Assembly: GCA_036873755.1 (NCBI GenBank) | Contig: JAVTVY010020470.1 | Span: 19,390-83,389 of the forward strand | Length of the DNA stretch: 64,000 nucleotides | Origin: Hanleya hanleyi | Taxonomy: Eukaryota > Mollusca > Polyplacophora > Lepidopleurida > Hanleyidae | Direction of reading: 5' to 3' | Shown: one piece after another, positions 34,190 to 43,639 of the stretch | Position numbering within the stretch: the stretch's first letter is position 1 | How the letters are laid out: each line of letters begins with the position of its first letter | The notes under the pieces: generated by a model | What the model was told of the DNA's origin: nothing | Seen by the model: only the letters and a program-made list of their open reading frames with translations | Databases searched by the model: none | Made by a program: the position numbers and the translations under genes

Positions 34190-35394
34190 AGTATAGTATA
34201 GTATATTTTTACTATAAACTCAAAACATTGCAGATCTTCACCATATAAGTTTTTGTGTCAAACTTTTAGCAGTTACACCAGTGCCAACTACATGTTAAGG
34301 CCTTTGTTCTGGCATCCGTCCTTGCAACCTCAACTTGACAAGCATTTCTTTTCATTTATAGCAGTAATACTAGAATATATTTGCACAAAATGTCTCCCCC
34401 ATGTCGAAGTTGTATAATACGACAAGAAACTGCTACCATAAAACCCTGCAAAACAGCATAACACCAAAGATAGGATGGATAATTTTCAAGATTTAGAAAA
34501 TCTGTTTCCCTCAATTCTCCATAGACTTTAGAAATATAACAGCATTTTGCACACTTGATAGTAAAAACACCTAACTGTTCAAATAGAATTGCCCAGTCGT
34601 TGTGCTCATGATGCTTGTGTTGGAGCAGGTCCCAATGCTCAGTCACAGCCAGGGTTGTAAGGTCTTGCATGCTAAAGCATACACCCAAGTTCATATACGA
34701 ATATTCTTCCAAAGCCAAAAGAAAGAACTGGGAAACACTGAAGGAATCAATGCACTGGACTTGTAAATGCAGGTCACCTGTAGAGCCCAGATCCCAATTT
34801 TCATGCAAATACTCAACGCCCCAGACAGAATTCTGCCAGTCAAGATTGTCAAAGGCAGCCTGCCACTCATTTACATTTCAAAGACATGTTTCCTGAATAG
34901 ACTGCAGTCACTGGCTTGATGAAGTGACTTTGGTTTAAGGTGAGTGAGTGAGTGAATAGGGTTTAAATGTCTATCTGACATGTATAATGAATATTCAACC
35001 ACAAAATACTTTTGGGGAATTTAAAAACAAATTTTCAATATATTTTCCATTATACTATAAATGTTAAACAATTTGATTAGTTAATATATATAAAAATGTG
35101 TTGCTTTCTTATATCTCATCGACATGGGCGAAGCATTTCTTGAAAGTATGTTTCAATATTGTTGGGCACATGGGAGCTCGAGCTTGTATCTTTGTGAAAT
35201 ATTGAGAGACTACATGGATGCTAGCACAAAGGCCTTAAGTAGCCATCTTATGAAGTGTCACACGGCTGGCCATCTACCCCCTGCTGCCTCAGCAGATAAC
35301 AGCATCTTATATATAAGGGCGAGGTAACTGTCTATGAGCTGTAACAATATGCTAATATAAACTAAAACAAAAAAGTGTCATAGTTGTCCCAGTG

Positions 35395-36095
35395 TCAAAG
35401 TTACCCCGCGTTACCTTATACCATATCAGTGCTGCATTATATCAAATCGGTGCTGTATTGTACCATATATGTCCTGTATTATACCAAATCTGTCTTGTGT
35501 TGTACCATATCGGTCCTGTGTTATGCCATATCTGTCCTGTGTTTAACATATTTGTCCTGTATTACCATATATGTGCTGTGTTTACAATATTTGTATATCA
35601 AATCTGTGCTGTATTATACAATATCTGTCCTGTGTTATACCAAATCTGTGCTGTGTTTATCATATCTGTCATGTATTATAGCATATCTGTCATGTATTAT
35701 ATCAGATCTGTGCTGTGTTGTACCATATATGTCCTGTATTATACCAAATCTGTCCTGTGTTGTACCATATCGGTCCTGTGTTATGCCATATCTGTCTTGT
35801 GTTTAACATATTTGTCCTGCATTACCATATATGTGCTGTGTTTACAATATTTGTCATGTATTATATCAAATCTGTCTTGTATTATACCATATCTGTCCTG
35901 TGTTATACCATATCTGTCCTGTATTATATCAAATACGTGCTGTGTTATACCATATCTGTCCTGTGTTGTACCATATCTGTTCTGTGTTTACCATACCTGT
36001 CATGTATTATACAATATCTGTCATGTATTATATAAAATCTGTGCTGTATTGTGCCATATCTGTCCTGTGTTATACCAAATCTGTGCTGTGTTATA
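35395..36095. repeat. 21-bp minisatellite with higher-order duplication
   Basis: About 32 imperfect units of the type ACCATATCTGTCCTGTGTTAT. A run of about 140 bp beginning near 35,449 is repeated with few changes about 262 bp later. Because 21 is a multiple of three, more than one plus-strand frame stays open and spells a seven-residue repeat; I do not regard it as coding. Confidence 0.85.
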
Positions 36096-36401
36096 CAAAA
36101 ATGTCCATGGGCCTGTATATGTAATCTATCCATGTACATGTTGCTTGTCCCTGTACATGTACTCTGTGCATATCCATGTATACATACCCCGTTCGTGTAT
36201 ATACACTCTGTCCATGCCGCTATATAGCTGGAATACTGCGGAATGCGACGTTAAACCTTTTCTCCCTCGCCATGTACATGCACTCTGTACATATTCTCTG
36301 CCAATGTACACGTTCCTTGTCCAAACTCTCGCGGAAACAACACAGTATCCTGATAATATATATATATATCATTCAACGCCAAGCTCAACGCTTCAACTCC
36401 C

Positions 36402-36700
36402 TGGTGAATTAGCCCAAAAGCTCTGATTTTCATGGAATTGTCACCTAATTCATTGGAAATGCAGTGACGCCCGTCAACGACAGTAGCATAACGCCTTGAC
36501 GCCATGATATAGACAGATGAGAGAACAACAACAACAAGGATGAGAGAACAACAACAACAAGGATGAGAGAACAACAACAACAAGTTTTCATATAGTTTAT
36601 TCTCTCCTCCATCATATCATACCCACGCTGGGGGAGCCGCGGTGGGTAGGTTTACAATTCAAGACGACTATTGTCCAATAAGAGGCCGTCCTTTGGCGCT
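36402..36700 (-). other. Gene-downstream module, copy 2, with a 23-bp triplet minisatellite
   Basis: Reverse complement matches 11,490-11,690 over its whole length. It lies directly downstream of the zinc-finger pseudogene. Between module halves, 36,515-36,585 holds three copies of GGATGAGAGAACAACAACAA. Confidence 0.7.
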
Positions 36701-36739
36701 GTATCAGTCATATTCGTTCTTGCACGTTCTCCTTTTGTT

Positions 36740-37210
36740 CTAGTCCTCGTCGGGCAGTTCAGGATATTGTTCGGGCAGCATGTCCTGAAACAGTTGTTTG
36801 CGCATTCTGATCGCATTTTCCAGGGACTCGGTGGATGGTAACCCCATATCCTCGTTCAAGTGACGTTTGGTCTTCATGATTGGCGTGTGCGTGGGGTCGC
36901 CTTTAATTTCAAGCGGCAGCAGGCTATACCGTTTATAGATGGCCATGCCCTGATGCAGGGGCGATTTCGGTGTACGCCTGTTGTAAGTTATCCTGTCCGC
37001 CATATTCGATCGCAGCAGCATAACTACGAATAGCTACATGCACAATACTATCCCAGAAGGTAGGTTCTGCCTCACTTTCCTGGGATGTAAGCTGACTATC
37101 TGAGGTCAAGCTCTCCATACCAGTAGAGTCTGGATGGAAGTCTTCTGGTGTCGCATCATATCGTAATATCTGGTGAACGTGCGTTCACACTCAGAGCAAG
37201 TACAAGCCAT
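36740..37210 (-). pseudogene. Small C2H2 zinc-finger gene of the virus-like element, frameshifted
   Basis: The ATG at 37210 is followed at once by one C2H2 finger (CSECERTF...RHQ). The frame then shifts between about 37,150 and 37,118, runs on to about 36,980, and shifts again before the final segment ending at 36,740. Total length is near 157 codons. A TATA box lies 46 bp upstream. Similar finger-bearing genes occur in the related unit at 10.4 kb, but outside the finger no similarity is evident. Probably a DNA-binding regulator in the ancestral element; dead here. Confidence 0.5.
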
Positions 37211-37255
37211 GTTGAAGGTTGGACGTCGACTGCGCGTGTTTTGGGAATACACTTG

Positions 37256-37263
37256 TTTTTATA
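37256..37263 (-). promoter_or_regulatory. TATA box of the zinc-finger pseudogene
   Basis: TATAAAAA on the minus strand, 46 bp before the ATG, the same spacing as the gene at 10,378. Confidence 0.55.
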
Positions 37264-37274
37264 GACAGTAACGC

Positions 37275-37440
37275 CCGCCAACGCTTAGCTTAACGATTCA
37301 ACGCCCTAGTGAACTAGCTCAGAAGCTCTCATTTTCATGGAAATGACACTAATTCATCGAAATGCAGTGACGTCCGTCAACGCCCGTCTCAACGCCTTAA
37401 CGCCCGTTTCAACGCCGTCTCCATACCTATCTCAACGCGT
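37275..37440 (-). other. Gene-downstream module, copy 3
   Basis: A diverged copy of the module at 36,402-36,500 in the same orientation: AACGCTTAGCTTAACGATTC, AGAAGCTCTCATTTTCATGG, GAAATGCAGTGACGTCCGTC. It is followed by extra CAACGCC repeats. It lies between the 80-aa gene and the zinc-finger pseudogene. Confidence 0.65.
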
Positions 37441-37550
37441 TATGCATTGTCGGTCATCATTGGCCTGACATCATTATGTTGGAGGTTGAAGAAGATAATT
37501 TCCCGTCTCCAGCTGAGTCTCCATAGAGGTTTGAAATGCCTCATGCAGGG

Positions 37551-37793
37551 TCAGCAGATTCTGGGCACGGGTAGTTGTGTTGGTATCCTCATCTGTTTCT
37601 TATGTAGCAGAAAACACACGCGTGTCACCCATTGGATGTCATTTATGAGCGTGGTAAGATGAGAACGCATGCGATGGTCATTGATCCCACCTTGCGCTGT
37701 ATCAATAATAGCATCGACATTGGCTTGACGTAACGCTTCGGCTAGAATATCGTCGTTGTCGGGTTCAAACAAGTTGGACTCTGCAGTGCTCAT
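37551..37793 (-). CDS. Small gene of the virus-like element, 80 aa, function unknown
   Basis: Starts at an ATG in the context ACCATGAGC and has a TATA box (CTATAAATAG) 31-40 bp upstream, a compact promoter arrangement that argues it is a real gene. The protein is acidic at its start (MSTAESNLFEPDNDD) with a predicted helical middle (ILAEALRQANVDAIID); no membrane segment or known motif. It lies between the ATPase cluster and the zinc-finger gene on the same strand. Length and position fit a small accessory or structural protein, but no family is recognised. Confidence 0.5.
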   Translation of the reverse strand: MSTAESNLFEPDNDDILAEALRQANVDAIIDTAQGGINDHRMRSHLTTLINDIQWVTRVCFLLHKKQMRIPTQLPVPRIC

Positions 37794-37823
37794 GGTGAAA
37801 TGAGGAGACGGGTGCCGTCTGGT

Positions 37824-37833
37824 CTATTTATAG
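37824..37833 (-). promoter_or_regulatory. TATA box of the 80-aa gene
   Basis: CTATAAATAG on the minus strand, 31-40 bp upstream of the ATG. Confidence 0.6.
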
Positions 37834-37849
37834 TGAGTCGCTTTTGATC

Positions 37850-38224
37850 TTAATGATGCGTTCGAAGAAATGTTTTTTGTGCTATTGCTCTGACATACGC
37901 CGCTTTCCAGTTCATGCCCGAGGTTTTCAACATCGACGCTGTTCTTTCGATTTCCATATGGACCGGGTCCTTGTCCAGCAATTTTATATGGGTCAGGAAG
38001 ACAGCATACTGCTGACGTAAAACCCGTCGTAGTCTGGGTGCCAATGTTTTATGGACTAACATTGCGGCTTCCTCTTTCGAATACCCTTTGCGATGAAACT
38101 TGTTTCCTGTGGCCTCCAACATCTTGCCCATCTCGGCATCCATACTTTCTTTGAACAAAGCCTTCCATAGCCTCGAGTTCACATTATGTCCATTCCCTTG
38201 TACGGGTTTGGGTTGGTCCTTCAC
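37850..38224 (-). CDS. Gene of the virus-like element next to the ATPase, up to 124 aa, function unknown
   Basis: Lies 26 bp downstream of the ATPase stop, same strand, different frame. The frame is open further upstream into the ATPase end, with no ATG until residue 15 (MDAEMGKM; start near 38,182), so the true start is uncertain. The sequence is basic and helical (HKTLAPRLRRVLRQQYAVFL) with no cysteine pattern or membrane segment. It has the look of a small capsid-associated or DNA-binding protein. I do not recognise the family. Confidence 0.45.
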   Translation of the reverse strand: MKDQPKPVQGNGHNVNSRLWKALFKESMDAEMGKMLEATGNKFHRKGYSKEEAAMLVHKTLAPRLRRVLRQQYAVFLTHIKLLDKDPVHMEIERTASMLKTSGMNWKAAYVRAIAQKTFLRTHH

Positions 38225-38250
38225 GTTTGGGTGATATTCCGCGACTGATG

Positions 38251-39003
38251 TTATGAAGGGGCCCCCCGCACTACGGGGGCGGGTTGTTGCTGCTGCTCTG
38301 CCAGATGTGGACTCGGTGGATGGTGTAGGGGTATATGACGTCGTGGTGATGCCTCGCCGGGTAACAGGTGGGTCGTCAGCCGGCGATCTTCGGGGGTATG
38401 GGCTTTTAAATCTACGAACAGATAGCCGTACGGACGACTTGTCGCTCCTTGAAACGCCTGCATGAAATGGTCGAATTTCTGAGGAAAAATTCGACTGCCA
38501 AACACACGGATTTGTGCTCTGTCGATGAGATTGGAGAACAACACAAAGTATTGGCAGTTCAAGGCAATATCTCTGGACGCCTTCCCTTGAGGAAAGAGAT
38601 TCTGGGTCAAATAGATGACGGACAGATTGCGATGATGGGACCCTTTGGTGAATAGGTCGGCAATTTTCGAATTGTCCTTGGCCGCACTCATCAGGTTATC
38701 AAGCACTACCACGTTGGTCTGTTCGGAATCGAAGTAATCGTCTATGTCGTGAGGAATTCCTGGGACAAAACTCACATTCTGTAACCTTGTAGTTTCGTAG
38801 GCGGGCTGCCACTGGCTATAACACCATACAACGCGTGTCGGAGCTGGGGTTGCCACACCTTCCTCTAAGAACTTCATCACCCAGGACGTCTTTCCACATG
38901 CCGTAGGGCCGCTCACCGTCATGGTATAGAGTTGCTCTACTGCACTTGTTGGACCTATAGCGGGTCTCGGTGATGTCTCTTGGATGTGTTTGCATTGACT
39001 CAC
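38251..39003 (-). CDS. FtsK/HerA-type genome-packaging ATPase (Polinton/adintovirus type)
   Basis: A 250-codon frame. Walker A GPTACGKT (32-39) and Walker B VVVLDNLM (98-105) frame the P-loop domain. The family-typical GSHHRNLSVIYLTQNLFPQG (121-140), DIALNCQYFVLFSN and a final RPYGYLFVDLK (190-200) match the packaging ATPases of Polintons, virophages and adintoviruses, which pump the genome into the capsid. Length is close to that family; the tail (215-250) is Pro/Gln-rich. No in-frame ATG precedes residue 28 (38,922), close to Walker A. An ATG at 39,013 lies in another frame, so the start has probably been lost to a frameshift. The Walker B second acidic residue reads N. Likely inactive or recently decayed. 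Confidence 0.85.
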   Translation of the reverse strand: MSQCKHIQETSPRPAIGPTSAVEQLYTMTVSGPTACGKTSWVMKFLEEGVATPAPTRVVWCYSQWQPAYETTRLQNVSFVPGIPHDIDDYFDSEQTNVVVLDNLMSAAKDNSKIADLFTKGSHHRNLSVIYLTQNLFPQGKASRDIALNCQYFVLFSNLIDRAQIRVFGSRIFPQKFDHFMQAFQGATSRPYGYLFVDLKAHTPEDRRLTTHLLPGEASPRRHIPLHHPPSPHLAEQQQQPAPVVRGAPS

Positions 39004-39009
39004 TCAACT

Positions 39010-39185
39010 TCATTACTCCTACTCCTCCTCTTCTTCCTCCTCCTCTTCCTCCTCCTCACTCCTCCTCCTCCATCTCCTCCTCCTCCTCCTCACTCCTCCT
39101 CCTCCTCCTCTTCCTCCTCCTCACTCCTCCCCCTCCATCTCCTCCTCCTCCTCCTCACTCCTCCTCCTCCACCTTCTCCTCATAT
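39010..39185. repeat. CTC/TCC triplet microsatellite
   Basis: Imperfect CTCCTCCTC on the plus strand, directly upstream of the ATPase 5' end, so a purine tract on the coding strand. A GTGACGTCAC palindrome follows at 39,209. The tract may have displaced the original promoter. Confidence 0.85.
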
Positions 39186-39325
39186 TCAAATTATCATATG
39201 ACCTCTGTGACGTCACACGAGCAGCACTTAGACAAAATCGATTCACGGAGAATGATGTGCGATACATATCGCTAAGAACCGATTCCCCATAAGGGCAAAT
39301 TCCCGCCCATAGACGTTTGACATCT

Positions 39326-39811
39326 GAGTGCACTCCAATCTAATTAAAATTAAATCCTATCTGCTCCCCATTTCGATATGTCGCTTGTAGGATCTAACAG
39401 GCTTGCACTAACTCGCGTGTTAACCAATCCCGAGAACGCTTCATAGTGCTTTGAAGGGAACATTGATGACAAAGAATTTTTGGTTGGCTTAGCCGAATTA
39501 ACCAGCTCGCTGGCGGGGTGTCTTTTCATGTAGCCGCAGTCCCGACATTGTGGCACCATAATACGGGGTAGATATATGGACTGATCTTTAGTGTAAACAT
39601 TGGGGGTAAATGGACAGAGTGAACCTATCTCCCCTCCCCGACTTCAAACGGATGAGTCCAGATGCGACCATGATGTCATAATGCTATTAAATATCCATGG
39701 TATGGGCGCTCAAAACACCAAATTCAATTGAAATACGTAAGATCCTATATAGCGACTTGTACGATTGGGGAGCATCGATAGGATATTAATTTATTAAGAT
39801 TGAGTGCACTC
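39326..39811. mobile_element. MITE with ~75-bp inverted ends inside the virus-like element
   Basis: 39326-39400 is complementary to about 39737-39811 (GAGTGCACTC ends, then ATCCTATC, GCTCCCCA, GTCGCTT, AGGATCT). No coding capacity. Target duplication not resolved because the ends are themselves palindromic. Confidence 0.6.
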
Positions 39812-39862
39812 TATCCCATAATGCATCACTTTCGTTTCCGGATCCGGTGATCCCGAGCACTT

Positions 39863-40180
39863 CCGGATAACCCGCGCGCTGCGTGCGGCCGGGCCCGGTG
39901 GAAACACCCAGCAGGGAAACCCACTGGGAAACCCCGCTCTACGGTCAAATCCGGATGTACCCGGATGTTAGGCGCGGACGTCAAGAACCCGGATGTTAAG
40001 CGCGGACATCAGCGACAAGAAACCGGATGTAATCTACCGAGAACTAGGTCATACACCTGCGCACAAGTCCCAGATACAGGGCATATTGACACTCATTGAC
40101 CTCTGATCACGTTCCTCGTGACCTCCCCAAAAATCACGAAAGTAGTTCAATGCGAGGGTTAATAGCCTCTATATACTACT
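39863..40180 (-). repeat. Right terminal inverted repeat
   Basis: Complement of 32513-32820, ending in TATATACTACT next to GGCCAG. A TATA-like sequence again faces inward. Confidence 0.85.
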
Positions 40181-40186
40181 GGCCAG

Positions 40187-41825
40187 CACCAGGTCGTCCC
40201 CATCTTCATTTTATCAAGCGAATTTCTACGTTCCTACTTCGAACTTTCCTTGATATATCTGCCCCCCTTCAATGTTAAAAGAACTTATAATTAGACACGA
40301 GACGTCACTGACCTCGAAAACATTTGAAATTCGAAATGGGTCGTACAAGAGCGTTATTGATCTGCTGACCTAAATAGTGGGCTAATACAAACACCACATT
40401 ATGAGGAATGACGCCGCTAATAGAGGATGATGTCACTCTACTCACATATAGACGTGTACGTTCTGATTGGTTCGTCTCACGTTCCTAGGTGAAATGTACA
40501 CCTCGGGTTTTGAACAGTGGAGGGGGTCAGCTAAATCAAGGCAGGTTCGAAGTGGGAACGTAGAAATTGACTGGATAAAATGGAGATGGGTCGCCCCTCA
40601 CGTACCACGGATATTTAATTGTTTCTCTGCTAAATGACACCTGTAAATATAAACTTCGTTTCCAATATATTGTAAACTGAGTGTATATGTGTTTTTAATT
40701 TTGCTTTATTCCTGGGCCTCCTGCTTGAGCCACGCGGTTCACATATCTTACATACGTCGTGCCTATGCTGAAAACACCATTGTATACCTTTATGTTTGTC
40801 TCAGTTAGGCCTAACTTTGCAGGTTGTCATCTCCCCTATATGGATGAAAGGTATTTAATGAATGTCGGATGACGCTTGTAAATTGTACAATTTGGGAATT
40901 CCAATATGATTCCATGCCCGCGGTAATATGCATGGGCGGTGTATTTTTCTGTGAGAAATAAGCATCGGTGAAAGGAAATGTCGAATACATTAAAAATTAT
41001 TCGGTCGTACATTAACCTTTTAGGCGCTGCTCGAATGGTATTCCATCGGGAGCTTTTATTTCATGCATAAATGGATTGGGTCCCCTCCGCTCGTCAGAGT
41101 AACAGCAGTCACTGTGTTATGTCAACCCACAACATCCAGTTTCAGTAGCTGCAGGAAGTCTGACTTTGTTCAAAGTACCATATCCCAGCTTTTCGGAAAG
41201 TCGTTTTTGACGATTTGTTTTTAATCACCTTAGTAAAACTGTCAAGTCGGCATTTGAATATGACAACAGAACTATTGATTCTTTTGAAAAGAATAACTTT
41301 GTGAAAAGAAGGACGAAATTTGTAACCCAGCCTGTTCACTGGACCAAATCGACTGTTTTCTCTGAAAACTGGATTGTGCTGACGGCAGTGAAGAGAACAC
41401 CGATATGTGCTGCATATTTACCGTTTAATGTTGTGGACTTGAGACTCGATTGACGCCAATTCCAATAACAAACTGTATCAATGGTTTGGTAATATTCGTT
41501 ATTGCTGATTCTCGTTTGTTCGAGTCCCTGAGGTGTGCTGCTGCATCTTCCCGGTTGTCAGAAAATCTTCATCAAAAACGTTTCCGGCTGCCATCGAACA
41601 AGAGATGTCAGGTATGGAGGGAAAACAGGACCGTCGACCTCACTGGAACGCATATAGGCGAAGGTAAGTACCCTTTACTCACTCCGCATGTGTGGTTCGC
41701 ATAAATCACAAGTTTTGAAACAATATCTTTTCCATTGTGAAACGCAAAAAGAATGCACAGCCGGAGGAGAATCTTTGAGTAATTGTCACGGTAGAAGGGA
41801 GCAATAATAAATCTATCGAATGATG
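40187..41825. other. No gene recognised; possible exon end near 41,664
   Basis: A plus-strand frame (41,450-41,704) contains GGCGAAGGTAAGTACC, a near-perfect splice donor at about 41,664, so a 5' exon of a host gene is possible. No domain is recognisable and no partner exon was found. Confidence 0.3.
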
Positions 41826-41833
41826 AAACTACT

Positions 41834-43622
41834 ACGGAGCCGTAAAAGGGACATAAAAATTATTTTTTTCAGCGCCAATTTTTTTTTTTAACGTTATAAC
41901 GACTTAAAAAAAAAAAAAAAAAAAATAGGGGCTGAAATTGCTTTTATTTTTTTATTTTTATTATGTCGTTATAACGACTTAATTGACCAATGAAATTGCA
42001 GCATTAAGTCGTTAGAACGACTTATTAAGTCGTTATAACGACTTAATCCACCAATGAAATTCCGTCTTACTTCTGCCGCTTTTATTTTGTTAGCTGACAA
42101 CTCCCCGGTGAAACAGCGTTTAGATAGGCACTATCAAGGGCAGATCTACGGGTGGTGGGGGTCAGGGGGTCCCGCCCCCCCCCCCCCCCATTAGACCTGT
42201 AAAAAAAATGAGAGAGAGATCAGCGAACCCTGGAATTTCGCGTAGAAATAATATCTTGAAATTATATGTAAAATAAACGAATGTGGATTATGTAATCAGA
42301 GTATCTATTGATATATTAAACAGACATCTATTTATGTGGTTTGTGAGCGTACTATATTTCGATGTTGAATATGCAAACATTATGGCTACGAGCGCTCCAC
42401 GTGTGAAGTGTTAGTCCTGATTTGTATGTGTTTTACCAGAATGTCAAATGGGGGCATAAGGTCTGATACTTTTCAATATCGATGCGTGCTTATGCGAAAC
42501 AAAAGTGAAAGTTAATCTACATACATTATGTTCGATTTATTTTGTTTTGGTGCATTTTGACGGTATATTTTCTGTTTGTTTTGAATGAACATTAAACCGT
42601 TGCTCGATCCGGATCTCAGTTCCCACTCTCATGTTTTTGATTGCATGGGTCTCTCCATTTTTCATAACTAGATGTAAAACTCCATAAGTTCAGTCTTGTT
42701 CAATCTATGAACGGCTCTCCCAGAAAGTGTCGAATTTACGCATGCAAACGCTGTGTTGTGGTGCATTATGATAGTAGGATTACGGCACTTGTATCACATG
42801 TGTTATTCTCTGCGAAAAATCATCAAAACTATAATCCAGTGTTTAGCCCCTCAACCCATCCCACCCCTCTCCCCCGGCTCCGCCGTGCCTGAATAGGTGT
42901 TAGTAATATCCGTCTGCATTTCACATTTTTTCGCTTGGCTGTTTAGGAGTGGACTACGGCTACCTATACAATTATCAGCATGTCTGACCCATTTTTAATT
43001 CTTTGAAGTGAGCCGCCATACCGCCCGAGCCAACGCTACAAGCTCCTCAATTATCTGTAATGGAGGGTGGCGAGCAAAACAATTTGGCGATATTATCGGA
43101 CCAACACAGAGAAGCCATGTGAATTGGCAGGTTTGGGCATAGAGTCATAGGGTTGCCTTTTAGTCCGCAGACGTCGTCAACTTTTCCCACCTCTATAGCC
43201 TACATATCTCTCCAATTTATCCAAAGTTTATTACTTCAATACTGCATATCTAAACGCTGTTTTGAGGGCAGTTGTCAGTTAACAAAATAAAAGCTGCAGA
43301 AGTAAGACGGAATTTCATTGGTCAATTAAGTCGTTCTAACGACTTAATAAGTCGTTCTAACGACTTAATGCTCCAATTTCATTGGTCGATTAAGTCGTTC
43401 TAACGACTTAATGCTCCAATTTCATTGGTCAATTAAGTCGTTCTAACGACTTAATAAGTCGTTATAACGACTTAATGCTCGAATTTCATTGGTCAATTAA
43501 GTCGTTATAACGACATAATAAAAAAAAAATAATAAAAAAATGTTCAGCCCCCATTTTTTTTTTTTTTTTTTTTTAAATAGGGGCTGAAAAAAATAATTTC
43601 CATGTCCCTTTTACGGCTCCGT
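41834..43622. mobile_element. Non-autonomous DNA transposon, 1,789 bp, 8-bp target duplication
   Basis: Ends ACGGAGCCGTAAAAGGGAC are perfect inverted repeats, and the homology continues inward for about 250 bp. Both sides carry AAACTACT (41826-41833 and 43623-43630). An 8-bp duplication fits hAT, P or Merlin superfamilies; the end sequence does not decide. Both subterminal regions hold arrays of the palindrome AAGTCGTTATAACGACTT, two or three copies on the left and about five on the right, joined by CCAATGAAATT spacers. The middle (42,120-43,260) has no transposase. Confidence 0.85.
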
Positions 43623-43639
43623 AAACTACTGTTAATTTC

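Larger units (their letters stand above)
32821..35390. other. AT-rich interior of the element; no gene recognised
   Basis: Poly-A/T tracts near 32,950-33,020 and 33,240. Short frames have no recognisable domain. A GTGAGTGAGTGAGTGA run is near 34,940. This may be later insertions that replaced the missing element genes. Confidence 0.4.
32513..40180. mobile_element. Polinton/adintovirus-like virus-derived element, internally reduced (7,668 bp)
   Basis: Terminal inverted repeats of about 310 bp start AGTAGTATATA and end TATATACTACT. They are flanked by GGCCAA (32507-32512) and GGCCAG (40181-40186), which fits the 6-bp target duplication known for Polintons. Inside, on the minus strand, lie a packaging ATPase, two small genes and a broken zinc-finger gene, several with their own TATA box. 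Polymerase, integrase, protease and capsid genes are not found. The left half (32.8-36.4 kb) is occupied by AT-rich DNA, a tRNA-like pseudogene and a minisatellite. The element is a deletion derivative or a reduced form that would depend on relatives. I treat it as an old integrated copy, not an active virus. Confidence 0.75.

Noticed and set aside
34356..34808. 150-residue minus-strand frame inside the virus-like element
   Set aside because: Has a plausible composition but no motif, no TATA box at the expected distance and no similarity I recognise; could be chance in AT-rich DNA.
35392..36426. 344-residue plus-strand frame with a seven-residue repeat
   Set aside because: The 21-bp minisatellite keeps more than one frame open at once; no signal peptide, no codon bias and no conserved flanking sequence.
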